This document shows positions 16,887-25,014 of a DNA stretch of 51,367 nt, in pieces. Origin of the DNA: Site-B1 sp963722665 (GTDB lineage: Bacteria > Bacteroidota > Bacteroidia > Flavobacteriales > Flavobacteriaceae). The position numbers were made by a program, and so were the translations under genes. The notes beneath the pieces were generated by a model, which was not told the origin of the DNA, did no database searches, and saw nothing but the letters and a program-made list of their open reading frames with translations. Position 1 is the stretch's first letter; each line of letters begins with the position of its first letter. The stretch lies in the NCBI GenBank assembly GCA_963722665.1, contig CAVRNW010000006.1:1-51367 (forward strand), in the 5' to 3' direction.

Positions 16887-17480
16887 TTATATTCCTTCCC
16901 TAGAGTCAAAATTTACTGGTAAATAAAGTTTTGAACTAAAATTAATATCAACCTCTTCTTCTATTTCGATCAGTTCAATTTTTGACCAGTCTAAATCTCC
17001 TATACCTTTTAATGCATTAAATTCTTTTGGCAAGTATTGTTTTGTATCAAATCCTATAGTCACTTCTTCTTCAGTTTCTACAAGCTCTATGGTATCCCAA
17101 TTTAAATCGTGCATACCTTTTAAAGCATTGAAGTCTAAAGGCAAATATGCTTTGATTTCAAAACCAATTGATACTTCTTCTTCAATTTCTATGAGTTCAA
17201 TCTTATTCCAATCCAAATCACCTATTCCTTTTAAAGGATTAAAGTCTGTTGGCAAGTATTTTTTTGTTTCAAAATCAAAGGTAACATCTTCCTCAATGTC
17301 ATAAACATAAACATCTTCTACTTCTACTGGTTCTGGTATTTCATTAGAAATTAATAGATTAACAAAAGGACATTCTGGATTGTTTTTAATGTTTTCTGAA
17401 TCGTTGTTGTTTGCAATAGCTACTGTTGTCATTAAAAATACTCCTAGAGTTATTTTTATTATGGTTTTACTTGTTTTCAT
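16887..17480 (-). CDS. Secreted 37-residue-repeat protein, longer paralog
   Basis: A 197-residue protein from the ATG at 17480 (signal peptide MKTSKTIIKITLGVFLMTTV...AIA). An upstream in-frame start at 17528 would precede the promoter element and is rejected. After a short Pro/Cys-containing segment (NNPECPFVNLL) come four units of the same 37-residue repeat, the last truncated after YLPVNFDSREGI. Within one unit the pattern EEEV.IGF.TK.YLP..FN.LKG..DL.W..IELIE is nearly invariant. The period is 111 bases at DNA level, so unequal crossing-over is possible. Function unknown; the acidic Asp/Glu spacing could bind divalent cations or partner proteins on the cell surface. Confidence 0.75.
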   Translation of the reverse strand: MKTSKTIIKITLGVFLMTTVAIANNNDSENIKNNPECPFVNLLISNEIPEPVEVEDVYVYDIEEDVTFDFETKKYLPTDFNPLKGIGDLDWNKIELIEIEEEVSIGFEIKAYLPLDFNALKGMHDLNWDTIELVETEEEVTIGFDTKQYLPKEFNALKGIGDLDWSKIELIEIEEEVDINFSSKLYLPVNFDSREGI

Positions 17481-17504
17481 TTTTGTTGTTTTTATTTTGT
17501 TTAA

Positions 17505-17512
17505 CAAATATA
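17505..17512 (-). promoter_or_regulatory. -7 element of the longer repeat-protein gene
   Basis: TATATTTG on the minus strand matches TAnnTTTG exactly, 25 bases before the ATG at 17480. The shorter paralog shows no such element, and the terminator lies between them, so its expression may differ. Confidence 0.55.
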
Positions 17513-17691
17513 TATAATCATTAAACATAGTGTGTTTAATAAAATGTTAAAGTTTTTGCATAAATACTTAAACAAAAAGCAAAGCAGTCATAAACAGTGG
17601 TGTTTCAAGACAATACTATTTCTATTTTCCTTAAGAAAGCGAAGCGGTAAGGTTAAAATATTTAAGAATCCACAAATCTAAACATTAAAAC

Positions 17692-17728
17692 GCAAAACCA
17701 TTATGGTGAAAATCCGTAATGGTTTTGC
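17692..17728. other. 12-bp perfect hairpin upstream of the NTF2-like gene
   Basis: GCAAAACCATTA (17692-17703) pairs exactly with TAATGGTTTTGC (17717-17728) around a 13-base loop, ending 26 bases before the ATG at 17755. Its position allows either a terminator of upstream transcription or a leader structure of the next gene. Confidence 0.55.
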
Positions 17729-17754
17729 ATATTATTAACCATTAAATCATTATT

Positions 17755-18234
17755 ATGAAAACAAGATTAACAATTACATCAATTATGATAGTTATACTAT
17801 TCTTTAGCAGTTGTAAAACCCAAGTTGATTTAATAAACGATGAATTTCCAGAAGCTCAGCAAGAGGTTGCTGAAACTATGGGAGCAATTGTGCAAAGCAT
17901 CAAAGATGGAGATGTTGAAAAACTTATCTCTTATCATGCATACAGTCCTAAGTTTACAGAGTTCAAAAATGGTGAGCCAAGAGTTGGCAGCGTAGAAAAT
18001 GAAAAGCACGAACGCAACGTTTTTGGTTCTGTTACCGAAGTTGTAAAATTTGATGCAAAGGATATGAAAATAGCTGTTTATGGAGACGTTGCAAATGTTA
18101 CTTTTCATTCTGATTTCCATTTAAAATTTGGAGAGGATTCAGTTTATGTAAATGACCAAATATCTTTATTGCTTGCTAATACAAGTGATGGCTGGAAGTT
18201 AGTTCATGAACATCATTCGCCACTTAAGAAATAA
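17755..18234 (+). CDS. NTF2/SnoaL-like lipoprotein
   Basis: A 159-residue protein with a lipoprotein signal (MKTRLTITSIMIVILFFSSC, Cys20). The mature part has the layout of the DUF4440/SnoaL-like fold: a helix with AETMGAIVQSIKDGDVEKLISYH, then strands and a final DGWKLVHEHHSPL, the typical WK.VH.H ending of this family. Such domains bind small ligands or act as dimeric scaffolds; no catalytic residue can be assigned. It is monocistronic and convergent with the alpha/beta hydrolase pair. Confidence 0.75.
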   Translation: MKTRLTITSIMIVILFFSSCKTQVDLINDEFPEAQQEVAETMGAIVQSIKDGDVEKLISYHAYSPKFTEFKNGEPRVGSVENEKHERNVFGSVTEVVKFDAKDMKIAVYGDVANVTFHSDFHLKFGEDSVYVNDQISLLLANTSDGWKLVHEHHSPLKK

Positions 18235-18318
18235 TACACCTGTATATTTATATAATGTGGATATTAGTTTACCAGTAATAACTATTTTTTTTATTGGTTA
18301 TTTTAATATGTGTAAAAT

Positions 18319-19143
18319 TTATGGAAGAATCTCTTTAATTCTTTTGTGATACAAATCAAATTTAACCAGGTTGTTATGACTTCCATTTTCAATAGCAGTA
18401 AACGACGTTAAATTCTGTGGAGATACCTTATATAGCTTCTCACCAGATTCGAAAGGAACCACATGATCATCTGTTCCATGGATCATGTAAATGTTACATT
18501 TTACTTTCTGTATAAATTCATTTGTAGGTAATTTGTAATGCAACATTTGCTCAACCGAAAAAAACGGAAACCTGTATTTAGCAACATCTACAATACTATA
18601 ATAAGGTGTTTCTAATATTAACTGTTTCGGATAATTTTTAGATGCAATATAAGTAGCAATTCCTGTTCCCAACGACCTTCCATATATAATTATCTCATCT
18701 TCATTATAGCGATCTTTTAAATAATCGTAGCACAGTTGCGCATCACTATACAAGGCATGTTCACTTAAAGCTCCGGTACTTTTTCCATAGGTCCTGTAAT
18801 CCATAACCAACAGATCATAATTCTTCTCAACAAAATACTCAGTAATTCTTCCCCAACGTGATAAATCACCAGCATTACCATGAAGATATAGAATAACACC
18901 TTTTGGACCTTCAACCTTAAAATGAACCGCATTAATCACCGCATTATCATCAGCCTTCAGAAATAGCTCTTCAAAAGGATAGGAGAACTTGTACACATAT
19001 GTTTGACTCAGTACTGTTGGTCTAAACAATATTTTTTCCTGAAGAAAATATAGGGCTGTTCCAATCATAAGATACAAAGCTATAAAAGCTAGGATAACTC
19101 CTTTAAGCCTTTGTTTTATTTTTTTTAGACGTGTGAATGACAT
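18319..19143 (-). CDS. Membrane-anchored alpha/beta hydrolase (BEM46/ABHD13-like), copy 2
   Basis: A 274-residue protein with one N-terminal membrane span (VILAFIALYLMIGTALYFL, about residues 16-34) and an alpha/beta-hydrolase domain. The oxyanion region is ILYLHGNAGD, the nucleophile elbow is YGRSLGTG (Ser in GRSLG), the acid lies in HGTDDHVVPF and the catalytic His in GSHNNLV. The substrate is probably a lipid or ester. It is about 40-50% similar by eye to the gene upstream, whose end it overlaps by 41 bases, so the two are translationally coupled products of a tandem duplication. Confidence 0.85.
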   Translation of the reverse strand: MSFTRLKKIKQRLKGVILAFIALYLMIGTALYFLQEKILFRPTVLSQTYVYKFSYPFEELFLKADDNAVINAVHFKVEGPKGVILYLHGNAGDLSRWGRITEYFVEKNYDLLVMDYRTYGKSTGALSEHALYSDAQLCYDYLKDRYNEDEIIIYGRSLGTGIATYIASKNYPKQLILETPYYSIVDVAKYRFPFFSVEQMLHYKLPTNEFIQKVKCNIYMIHGTDDHVVPFESGEKLYKVSPQNLTSFTAIENGSHNNLVKFDLYHKRIKEILP

Positions 19144-19993
19144 TAATACTGGTTGTTGAAAGGTCTATTGATTTAGGTTCAGAATTTAAAATGTCGTCCA
19201 ACATAGTATGGTAAGCTTCAAAATTATTTAAATTTTTATGCCCTCCACCAATTACTGTATGTAATTTGGTTAGCTTCGGATTAATTTTAGACAGTTTTAA
19301 ACTGGATTTATACGGAATTAATTTATCATTTGTTCCATGAATAATATGAATTGGACACTGCACATACTTTAGCCACTTATATGTTGGCAAAGGATATTTC
19401 ATTAAAACAGAAAAAGGCATAAAGGGCATATAGCGCGCAGTTACTTTTGTTAGACTATAATAAGGTGCATCCAGAATAAGCATTTTAGGATTATTGGTTG
19501 ACGCCAACTTGGTTGCAAATCCGGAGCCTAATGAGCGTCCATATAAAATGATCCTGTCTTCTGAGGTTTGTTCTTTAATCTTGTCATACACAACCTGCAT
19601 ATCTCGTTTAATGTTTTTTTGCGATCGTCTTCCAGTACTTTTACCAAATCCTCTGTAATCTACCATAAGTACATTATAACCATGCCTTGTAAAGTCTACT
19701 GCGAATTTTCCCCAGCCTTTAATGCTTTTCGAATTTCCTTTTAGATAGAGTACAATCCCTTTACTTTCTCCTTTCGGAAAGAACCTTAAGCCATTAATAT
19801 TAGCTCCATCTCTTGTTGTAAGATTGTATTCTTTGGTTTCCTGATTATCATAATAGAATTGAAAATCTTCAGGCAGTTTTTCTGGCTTAAATAACGCATA
19901 GTCCTGCAGATAATACAAGGCAATACTGATGACAATGTAAATAATCACAATGGCAATAAGGAATGTGAACCAATATGGCATTACTGAAGACAT
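19103..19993 (-). CDS. Membrane-anchored alpha/beta hydrolase (BEM46/ABHD13-like), copy 1
   Basis: The first gene of the pair has an N-terminal span (WFTFLIAIVIIYIVISIALYYL) followed by a hydrolase domain with LYLKGNSKSIKGWG, the nucleophile in YGRSLGSGFATKL, the acid in HGTNDKLIPYKS and the His in GGGHKNLNNF. Note LKGNS where the paralog has LHGNA, a change at the oxyanion-loop His that may alter the substrate. A Lys/Thr-rich C-terminal tail extends into the next gene. The start at 19993 is the ATG of MSSVMPYW; a downstream ATG at 19981 is also possible and a TTG at 20014 unlikely. Confidence 0.83.
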   Translation of the reverse strand: MSSVMPYWFTFLIAIVIIYIVISIALYYLQDYALFKPEKLPEDFQFYYDNQETKEYNLTTRDGANINGLRFFPKGESKGIVLYLKGNSKSIKGWGKFAVDFTRHGYNVLMVDYRGFGKSTGRRSQKNIKRDMQVVYDKIKEQTSEDRIILYGRSLGSGFATKLASTNNPKMLILDAPYYSLTKVTARYMPFMPFSVLMKYPLPTYKWLKYVQCPIHIIHGTNDKLIPYKSSLKLSKINPKLTKLHTVIGGGHKNLNNFEAYHTMLDDILNSEPKSIDLSTTSINVIHTSKKNKTKA

Positions 19994-20028
19994 AGTAATG
20001 ACAAGATATAACAATTTCCACTATAATA

Positions 20029-20053
20029 GGGCTTCAGTAAATTACTGAAGCCC
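20029..20053. terminator. Hairpin between the M49-like and hydrolase genes
   Basis: GGGCTTCAGT pairs with ACTGAAGCCC across a five-base loop, 24 bases after the stop of the peptidase gene. No long T run follows, so termination efficiency is uncertain. Confidence 0.6.
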
Positions 20054-20076
20054 CTACTTGTTCCGGAAATAGCATT

Positions 20077-21717
20077 CTAAATGCCTAAAACCTCAGCTCC
20101 CTGTTCAAACACCACATCTACAGGAATATTAGCAGAACTTAATCTGTCTAAATCTGCTTGTAATTCAGTAGAAATAACACCACTTTCTGCAACTAAAGCT
20201 CCCACTCCATCATAATCTCCATTTCCTTGAAGGGTTAAAATAAGGTTTGACAAATCTTTCATAGCAACGATCATATTATCATAATTCACTTTATAAGTTC
20301 CATCTTCATTTCTGCTAAATGCTCCTTTTTCTTTAAAGAAATTAAAACGAATCATATTGGCTTTTCCATGAGCACTTGATGCTCCAAAACGCACAGAACG
20401 GAAAATACTTGCCATAAACGTGGTCATGTAATCTTTCATATCACCATCAATTTCTCCTTTTTTATGAAGTTGTTGTACCATATACAATCCTAATACATCT
20501 GCTTTACCTTCTTCCAATGCACTTGCATGTTCTTTAAGCGATTTTCTAACTAATCCTTTTCCGTTAATGGTATTCTTTATTCCCAATCCATGAGCCACCT
20601 CGTGGAACATAGTGTTGGCAAAAAACGCATCAAATGTGATGTGCTTGCGCTGGCTTTCATCAATCAAGACTTCAGAAATAGGCAATAAAATCTTATCAAA
20701 TTTGGCTCTCATGGCATTTTTAAGTTGCAATCTTCTGGTTCCTTTTTGCAACTGCACTTCCTCATCATTAGGAAGGTTTATTGCTATTGTTTTGCTTCCA
20801 GAATTACAATCTCCAGCATAAAACACAACATCGTAAGCGTTCAGGTCGCTATCTGTTCCGGGTGTTTCTTTTTTATAAACATCTTCAACAGGAATTCCTT
20901 TTTGAAGTTCCGGTAAAAACGCACTGAATTTCGCCAGTTTTTCACTCCACTCTTGGTCTTTAATCAACACATAACCTTCATGAGCTGCTTTGTTACCAAA
21001 CAGATGGTCTTCGTAGGTTTCAATAGGTCCAATTACGATATCGAGCGTGTTGGTTTTCATATCCATCCAAGCTAGATCACTTGGTTGGTAATTATCATCC
21101 AACAACGCCTTTGCTCTTAATTTTAAATATTTTTTTAAGCCTTCATCTTCTGCCAAATTTGAAGCTTCAATAAGCAGAATGGATACTTTTGCCAACTCAT
21201 TTTCAAATTGTTTATTATACGGAATTGAGTATAATTTTCCATTCTCATCACGACGCACAAAATTGTAAATGCTGGTTTTATCCTTAATATCTGCCGCTTC
21301 AAACTCTTCTTTGGTCATATCTGTTGGATAAAAATTGGCTCCTTTTGGTTTCTCTCCAATACCTTCGACAAATGGTGCATTTCCATCTAACCTGTCCCAA
21401 GGACCATAATTTATTGTGACAAATTTTTTAGTGTCTTCATCTGTAATTGAGCTTAACAACTTGTCTTTATCTCCATACGCTTCATACCAGAACAGCTCGT
21501 TCATTTTATCTGCTGCTTTAATTAAAATTGGCAACATTTTACGTTCATTTTCTGTAAGACCACTTAAATCTGAAGTCAATTTTACATTCACATATTTACC
21601 TAAATTCTTTTGCATAGGCGTAAGTTCTGTTTCTACACTATTATCCGCTTTTTTATCTTCTTGTTTACAAGAAAAAATAAACACAGTTACAAGTGATAGC
21701 AATACTATTTTTTTCAT
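20077..21717 (-). CDS. M49-like (dipeptidyl-peptidase III type) lipoprotein
   Basis: A 546-residue protein with a lipoprotein signal (MKKIVLLSLVTVFIFSC, Cys17). Zinc ligands are visible as HEVAHGLG (His372, Glu373, His376) and EEGKAD (from Glu412). Classical DPP III has an HExxGH hexapeptide and EECRAE/D; here the shorter HExxH form occurs, as in some bacterial members. The protein should remove dipeptides, but as a lipoprotein outside the cytoplasm it would act on external peptides, unlike cytosolic DPP III. An in-frame Met at 21774 lies upstream of the promoter and is rejected. Confidence 0.8.
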   Translation of the reverse strand: MKKIVLLSLVTVFIFSCKQEDKKADNSVETELTPMQKNLGKYVNVKLTSDLSGLTENERKMLPILIKAADKMNELFWYEAYGDKDKLLSSITDEDTKKFVTINYGPWDRLDGNAPFVEGIGEKPKGANFYPTDMTKEEFEAADIKDKTSIYNFVRRDENGKLYSIPYNKQFENELAKVSILLIEASNLAEDEGLKKYLKLRAKALLDDNYQPSDLAWMDMKTNTLDIVIGPIETYEDHLFGNKAAHEGYVLIKDQEWSEKLAKFSAFLPELQKGIPVEDVYKKETPGTDSDLNAYDVVFYAGDCNSGSKTIAINLPNDEEVQLQKGTRRLQLKNAMRAKFDKILLPISEVLIDESQRKHITFDAFFANTMFHEVAHGLGIKNTINGKGLVRKSLKEHASALEEGKADVLGLYMVQQLHKKGEIDGDMKDYMTTFMASIFRSVRFGASSAHGKANMIRFNFFKEKGAFSRNEDGTYKVNYDNMIVAMKDLSNLILTLQGNGDYDGVGALVAESGVISTELQADLDRLSSANIPVDVVFEQGAEVLGI

Positions 21718-21743
21718 TTTATGAGTTAGTTTTTGATGAATTT

Positions 21744-21774
21744 CAAAGTTAGATGAAAATTGACTATTCTTCAA
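21744..21774 (-). promoter_or_regulatory. Promoter of the M49-like gene
   Basis: TTG (plus-strand CAA at 21772-21774) and TAACTTTG (CAAAGTTA at 21744-21751) are 20 bases apart on the minus strand, an exact fit to the TTG / TAnnTTTG arrangement. Confidence 0.7.
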
Positions 21775-21880
21775 TTTTAATTTAGTAAAGTATGTTAAGC
21801 AGAAGTTAAAGTTAAAATGTCTATTAAACTTTTCGAATATTTAATTGTCCTAATAGCAAATAATACATAAAAACTAGAAC

Positions 21881-22348
21881 ATGAAAAAAGTAATTTTAAT
21901 AGTCCTTGCCTTAGTAACGATACAGGTGAGTGCGCAAAACAGAAATCAAGAATTCCGTAAAGGAGACAGAATGGAACGTGGTGATCGATTCAAGGATTTA
22001 AGCCCGGAAGAAATGGCACAGTTACAAACTAAACAAATGACATTGGATTTAAATTTAACCGAATCTCAACAAAAACAAGTCCAGAAACTCAATCTGGAAA
22101 ACGCAGTAGATCGCAAGGCTAATATGGAAGCCAGACAAACTAAGATGAAGGATGAAAAAGGCGAGAGACCAAGTAAGGAAGAGCGATTAAAATTAATGAA
22201 TGAAAGGCTGGACAAGAAAATTGAAATGAAACAAAAAATGTCAAAGATCCTAAATGCTGAACAGCTGGAAAAATGGGAAAAAACTCATCCAAAAAAACGA
22301 AATAAGGGTTCAAAGAAAAATAAGGAACAAAGAATGAAGAGGTCATAA
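21881..22348 (+). CDS. Secreted DUF4890/Spy-like protein
   Basis: A 155-residue protein with a signal peptide (MKKVILIVLALVTIQVSAQ) and a highly charged helical body. The segment LSPEEMAQLQTKQMTLDLNL, then TESQQKQV, is typical of DUF4890, a Bacteroidota relative of the LTxxQ/Spy periplasmic chaperones. The C-terminus is strongly basic (KKRNKGSKKNKEQRMKRS). Spy-like proteins bind unfolded clients or metals; that role is inferred here. Closed by a terminator. Confidence 0.75.
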   Translation: MKKVILIVLALVTIQVSAQNRNQEFRKGDRMERGDRFKDLSPEEMAQLQTKQMTLDLNLTESQQKQVQKLNLENAVDRKANMEARQTKMKDEKGERPSKEERLKLMNERLDKKIEMKQKMSKILNAEQLEKWEKTHPKKRNKGSKKNKEQRMKRS

Positions 22349-22373
22349 TTTGATTAGATTAGTTGGTTTTAAT

Positions 22374-22408
22374 AGAGCATTAATAATTAAAATTAGTGCT
22401 CTGTTTTT
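22374..22408 (+). terminator. Terminator after the DUF4890 gene
   Basis: AGAGCATTAAT pairs with ATTAGTGCTCT (11 bp with one G-T), followed by GTTTTTATTT. Confidence 0.75.
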
Positions 22409-22461
22409 ATTTACTGAATTAAAATTAAAATCCTTATTTTAGACTTTTATAAAAAAATACA

Positions 22462-22806
22462 ATGAAAAATATACTTACACTTTCTTTGTTCGTAATGACC
22501 TTATTTATAGGCACACAAAATTCAGTGGCACAGGATAAGGAAATAAATCCAGGAGTAATTGCTAAAGAAAAGACCCACAGGTTAACTCAGGAATTTGGAT
22601 TAGATGAGAATCAGCAAGGACTGGTATGGAGAGCTTTTATGGCAAGGGAAAAAGCCAAACTTGAAATAGCAAATAGTTCTTATTCAAAAGAAGAAACACA
22701 AAAGGTCTTTTTAAAAGTTGATGAAAGTTTTCAGAATTCCATGCATGAATATTTGACAGAGGAACAATATGCAAAGTTTAAATTAATAATGAAGGATTAT
22801 TTATAG
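22462..22806 (+). CDS. Small secreted helical protein, Spy-like
   Basis: A 114-residue protein with a signal peptide (MKNILTLSLFVMTLFIGTQN...VAQ). The mature part is predicted to be two or three helices with FGLDENQQGLVWRAFMAREK and EYLTEEQYAKFKLIMKDYL, which resembles the heavy-metal-resistor/Spy-like pattern (LTEEQ...KF). It lies 113 bases after the DUF4890 gene but beyond its terminator, so it is a separate unit. It could alternatively be an unrelated small helical protein. Confidence 0.6.
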   Translation: MKNILTLSLFVMTLFIGTQNSVAQDKEINPGVIAKEKTHRLTQEFGLDENQQGLVWRAFMAREKAKLEIANSSYSKEETQKVFLKVDESFQNSMHEYLTEEQYAKFKLIMKDYL

Positions 22807-22813
22807 TTCTTAA

Positions 22814-23629
22814 TTAGTAATCTTTAGGCAATGGTTTAACATAGAGGACCTGGCCAACAAATAAATTGTCAGAATCCAAGCCATTCAATTCCTTTAATTG
22901 CGGGACAGTTAATTTAAATTTCTTGGATATTGAATATAAGGTATCACCTGTAACAACCACATGTTTATCATTAATGTTATGATCTTTACCTAAAACATCT
23001 GCATCAAATCTATACAGCTGATAGCGTTCAATAATACTTATAAGTTTATGAGGATATTTTCTATCCGTTGCATATCCAGCCGCTTTTAGCTCCTTTGCCC
23101 ACCCCTTATAATCATCCTTTTCCAGCATAAATAATTTATGATAGCGTTTTCTGGAGGTTAAAAACACCGAATGGTCTTGAAACGAATATCTTGAGTTCTT
23201 GTACTTTCTGAAACATTCTCCCTTTTCATCATCATCATGAGATATCTGTGCTCCGGTCCAATCATGGCATTTAATCCCGAAATGATTATTGGCTTCCACT
23301 GCTAAACGACCTCTGCCGGAAGTTGATTCCAAAATACCCTGAGCCAAAGTAATACTTGCCGGAATTCCATACTGTTTCATTTCTTCCTGAGCTATATCAC
23401 TGTATATCGCAATGTATTCTTCTGTTGGACTAGCGTAAACTTCCGGCGTATCAGTAATTGTGATTTCCTTTTCTATTGTTTCAGAATCAGTATTTTCTAT
23501 AGGTGTTTCAACCTTAGTAACTTCATCTTTGTCAGATTTTGACTTTTGCGTAACTACACCCTTTTTCGAGCCACAACTTGCAACTAAAAATGTTAACACA
23601 ACCACAAATACTATTCTTTTAACCTTCAT
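22814..23629 (-). CDS. Glucosaminidase-LysM lipoprotein (peptidoglycan hydrolase)
   Basis: A 271-residue protein with a lipoprotein signal (MKVKRIVFVVVLTFLVASC). A Thr/Glu linker follows, then a GH73-type glucosaminidase domain of about 150 residues: ASITLAQGILESTSGRGRLA carries the catalytic Glu, and NNHFGIKCHDW and KELKAAGYATDRKYPHKLI are conserved parts. A C-terminal LysM repeat (VVTGDTLYSISKKFKLTVPQ) binds peptidoglycan. It should cleave glycan strands during growth or division. It overlaps the preceding PLP-enzyme gene by 11 bases (23619-23629) and is co-transcribed with it. Confidence 0.9.
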   Translation of the reverse strand: MKVKRIVFVVVLTFLVASCGSKKGVVTQKSKSDKDEVTKVETPIENTDSETIEKEITITDTPEVYASPTEEYIAIYSDIAQEEMKQYGIPASITLAQGILESTSGRGRLAVEANNHFGIKCHDWTGAQISHDDDEKGECFRKYKNSRYSFQDHSVFLTSRKRYHKLFMLEKDDYKGWAKELKAAGYATDRKYPHKLISIIERYQLYRFDADVLGKDHNINDKHVVVTGDTLYSISKKFKLTVPQLKELNGLDSDNLFVGQVLYVKPLPKDY

Positions 23630-24539
23630 ATGATACTATTGGTAAATTCTTTTTCTTTAATAATTTATTCATTCCTTGAATACCCTGCAAACCTCCTGTG
23701 TGAATGGCTAATATTTTTGATCCTCTAGGAAAAAAACCCTGGTCTATTAAATCCATGATCCCAAACATCATTTTCCCTGTATATACAGGATCCAATGGAA
23801 TTTTGGTATCCATTTTAAAATCATTGACAAAATCAATTAACTGCCTGTTAACCTTGGCATAACCACCAAAATGATAGTCGGTAATTAATTTCCAATTTGA
23901 TTTATCGGCAAATTTAGCAATTTCTTTTATTAAAAAATCCCCTTTTAAAGCTGGAAACCCAAAAATTTGCTGATGTGGTTTAGAACTATTGATCAAGCCA
24001 GAAATAGTTCCGCCTGTGCCAACAGAGCAACAAATAAAATCGAATTCATCGTTATCTTTTGTTAATATCTCTTCACAACCTTTAATGGCCAATTCGTTTG
24101 TTCCTCCTTCAGGAAGGAGATAGAACGATCCAAAATCTTTTTTAAGATTATCAATGAATTCCAATGAGTTTTTCTCTCTGTAGCTGGCTCTATCCACAAA
24201 CTTAAATCGCATTCCACAACTTTGAGCATACTTTAATGTTGGATTTTCACTTATCTTTAGTTGTAACTCTTCACCTCTTATTATTCCAATTGTATCAAAA
24301 TCAAATTCGTTTCCAACGGAAGCAACAGCGGCAATGTGATTTGAAAAAGCACCTCCGAACGATAATAATTTCTTAAAACCATACTTCTTTGCTTCTAAAA
24401 TATTGTACTTAAGTTTTCGGTATTTATTACCGGATATTACAGGATGTATTCTATCCTCGCGCTTCATAAACAAATCTATTCCCGATTCATTGGGTAATAA
24501 AACCTGTTGATCAATACTATTTTCAATTTTAAATATCAC
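23619..24539 (-). CDS. PLP-dependent ACC deaminase / D-cysteine desulfhydrase family
   Basis: A 306-residue fold-type II PLP enzyme. SGNKYRKLKYN carries the PLP Lys, LSFGGAFSNHIAAVA is the substrate-binding loop, CCSVGTGGTISGL binds the phosphate and HTGGLQGI closes the domain. Family members break down 1-aminocyclopropane-1-carboxylate or D-cysteine; they cannot be separated here. The start is taken as GTG at 24539 because it overlaps the upstream stop as GTGA; a TTG at 24566 would extend the protein into the preceding gene without clear homology. The glucosaminidase gene overlaps its end. Confidence 0.85.
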   Translation of the reverse strand: MIFKIENSIDQQVLLPNESGIDLFMKREDRIHPVISGNKYRKLKYNILEAKKYGFKKLLSFGGAFSNHIAAVASVGNEFDFDTIGIIRGEELQLKISENPTLKYAQSCGMRFKFVDRASYREKNSLEFIDNLKKDFGSFYLLPEGGTNELAIKGCEEILTKDNDEFDFICCSVGTGGTISGLINSSKPHQQIFGFPALKGDFLIKEIAKFADKSNWKLITDYHFGGYAKVNRQLIDFVNDFKMDTKIPLDPVYTGKMMFGIMDLIDQGFFPRGSKILAIHTGGLQGIQGMNKLLKKKNLPIVSYEG

Positions 24540-24865
24540 TTCCCTATGTAATTTAAAAATTGCCAAAATCTCCTTTGTCTTAAATAACCCAGATCGGATT
24601 CATTTCTATAGGCTTCCTTTTCAAACGAAATATTATGATACGCCAAATGCCAGTTTTTATATTTTATCAGCCGGACAATAAATTCTAAGATATACCAAAT
24701 ATAGAAAGGAAGTAACAATAATTCTATTTGCTGCCTTAAATGAATCCTTTCATGATTTAAAACCACTTTATTTAATTTTAAATCTTTACTTTTTAAAACC
24801 ACAAATGGATAAATTGCCAGTCCATTATATCCTTTCGGCAGTAAATATTTTGAGATGAATATCAT
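24536..24865 (-). CDS. Small membrane protein with HExxH motif (putative minigluzincin)
   Basis: A 109-residue protein. LNHERIHLRQQ contains an HExxH zinc-binding motif, followed by a long hydrophobic segment (LLLLPFYIWYILEFIVRLI). About 20 residues later comes SFEKEAYRNE, where a Glu could be the third zinc ligand, as in gluzincins of the M48/M56 type. It is far smaller than known M56 proteases, so it may be a minimal peptidase or a non-catalytic relative. It is the first gene of a three-gene unit with the PLP enzyme and the glucosaminidase, joined by GTGA overlap. Confidence 0.6.
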   Translation of the reverse strand: MIFISKYLLPKGYNGLAIYPFVVLKSKDLKLNKVVLNHERIHLRQQIELLLLPFYIWYILEFIVRLIKYKNWHLAYHNISFEKEAYRNESDLGYLRQRRFWQFLNYIGK

Positions 24866-25000
24866 GAGTTAAACCGTTCAAAAATCAAACCAATAAATAA
24901 TTTATTAAATTTTTTTAATGGATATTCCACCTATGCGAGAATGATAATTTAAAGGAAACTTGTTGCTTTTGCATCAATGAAAATTTATTCGAATTTACGT

Positions 25001-25008
25001 TATCTTTG
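25001..25008 (+). promoter_or_regulatory. -7 element of the hutU gene
   Basis: TATCTTTG, an exact TAnnTTTG match, lies 6 bases before the ATG at 25015. The TTG within it (25006) is in frame but cannot be a start. Confidence 0.5.
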
Positions 25009-25014
25009 CGATAT

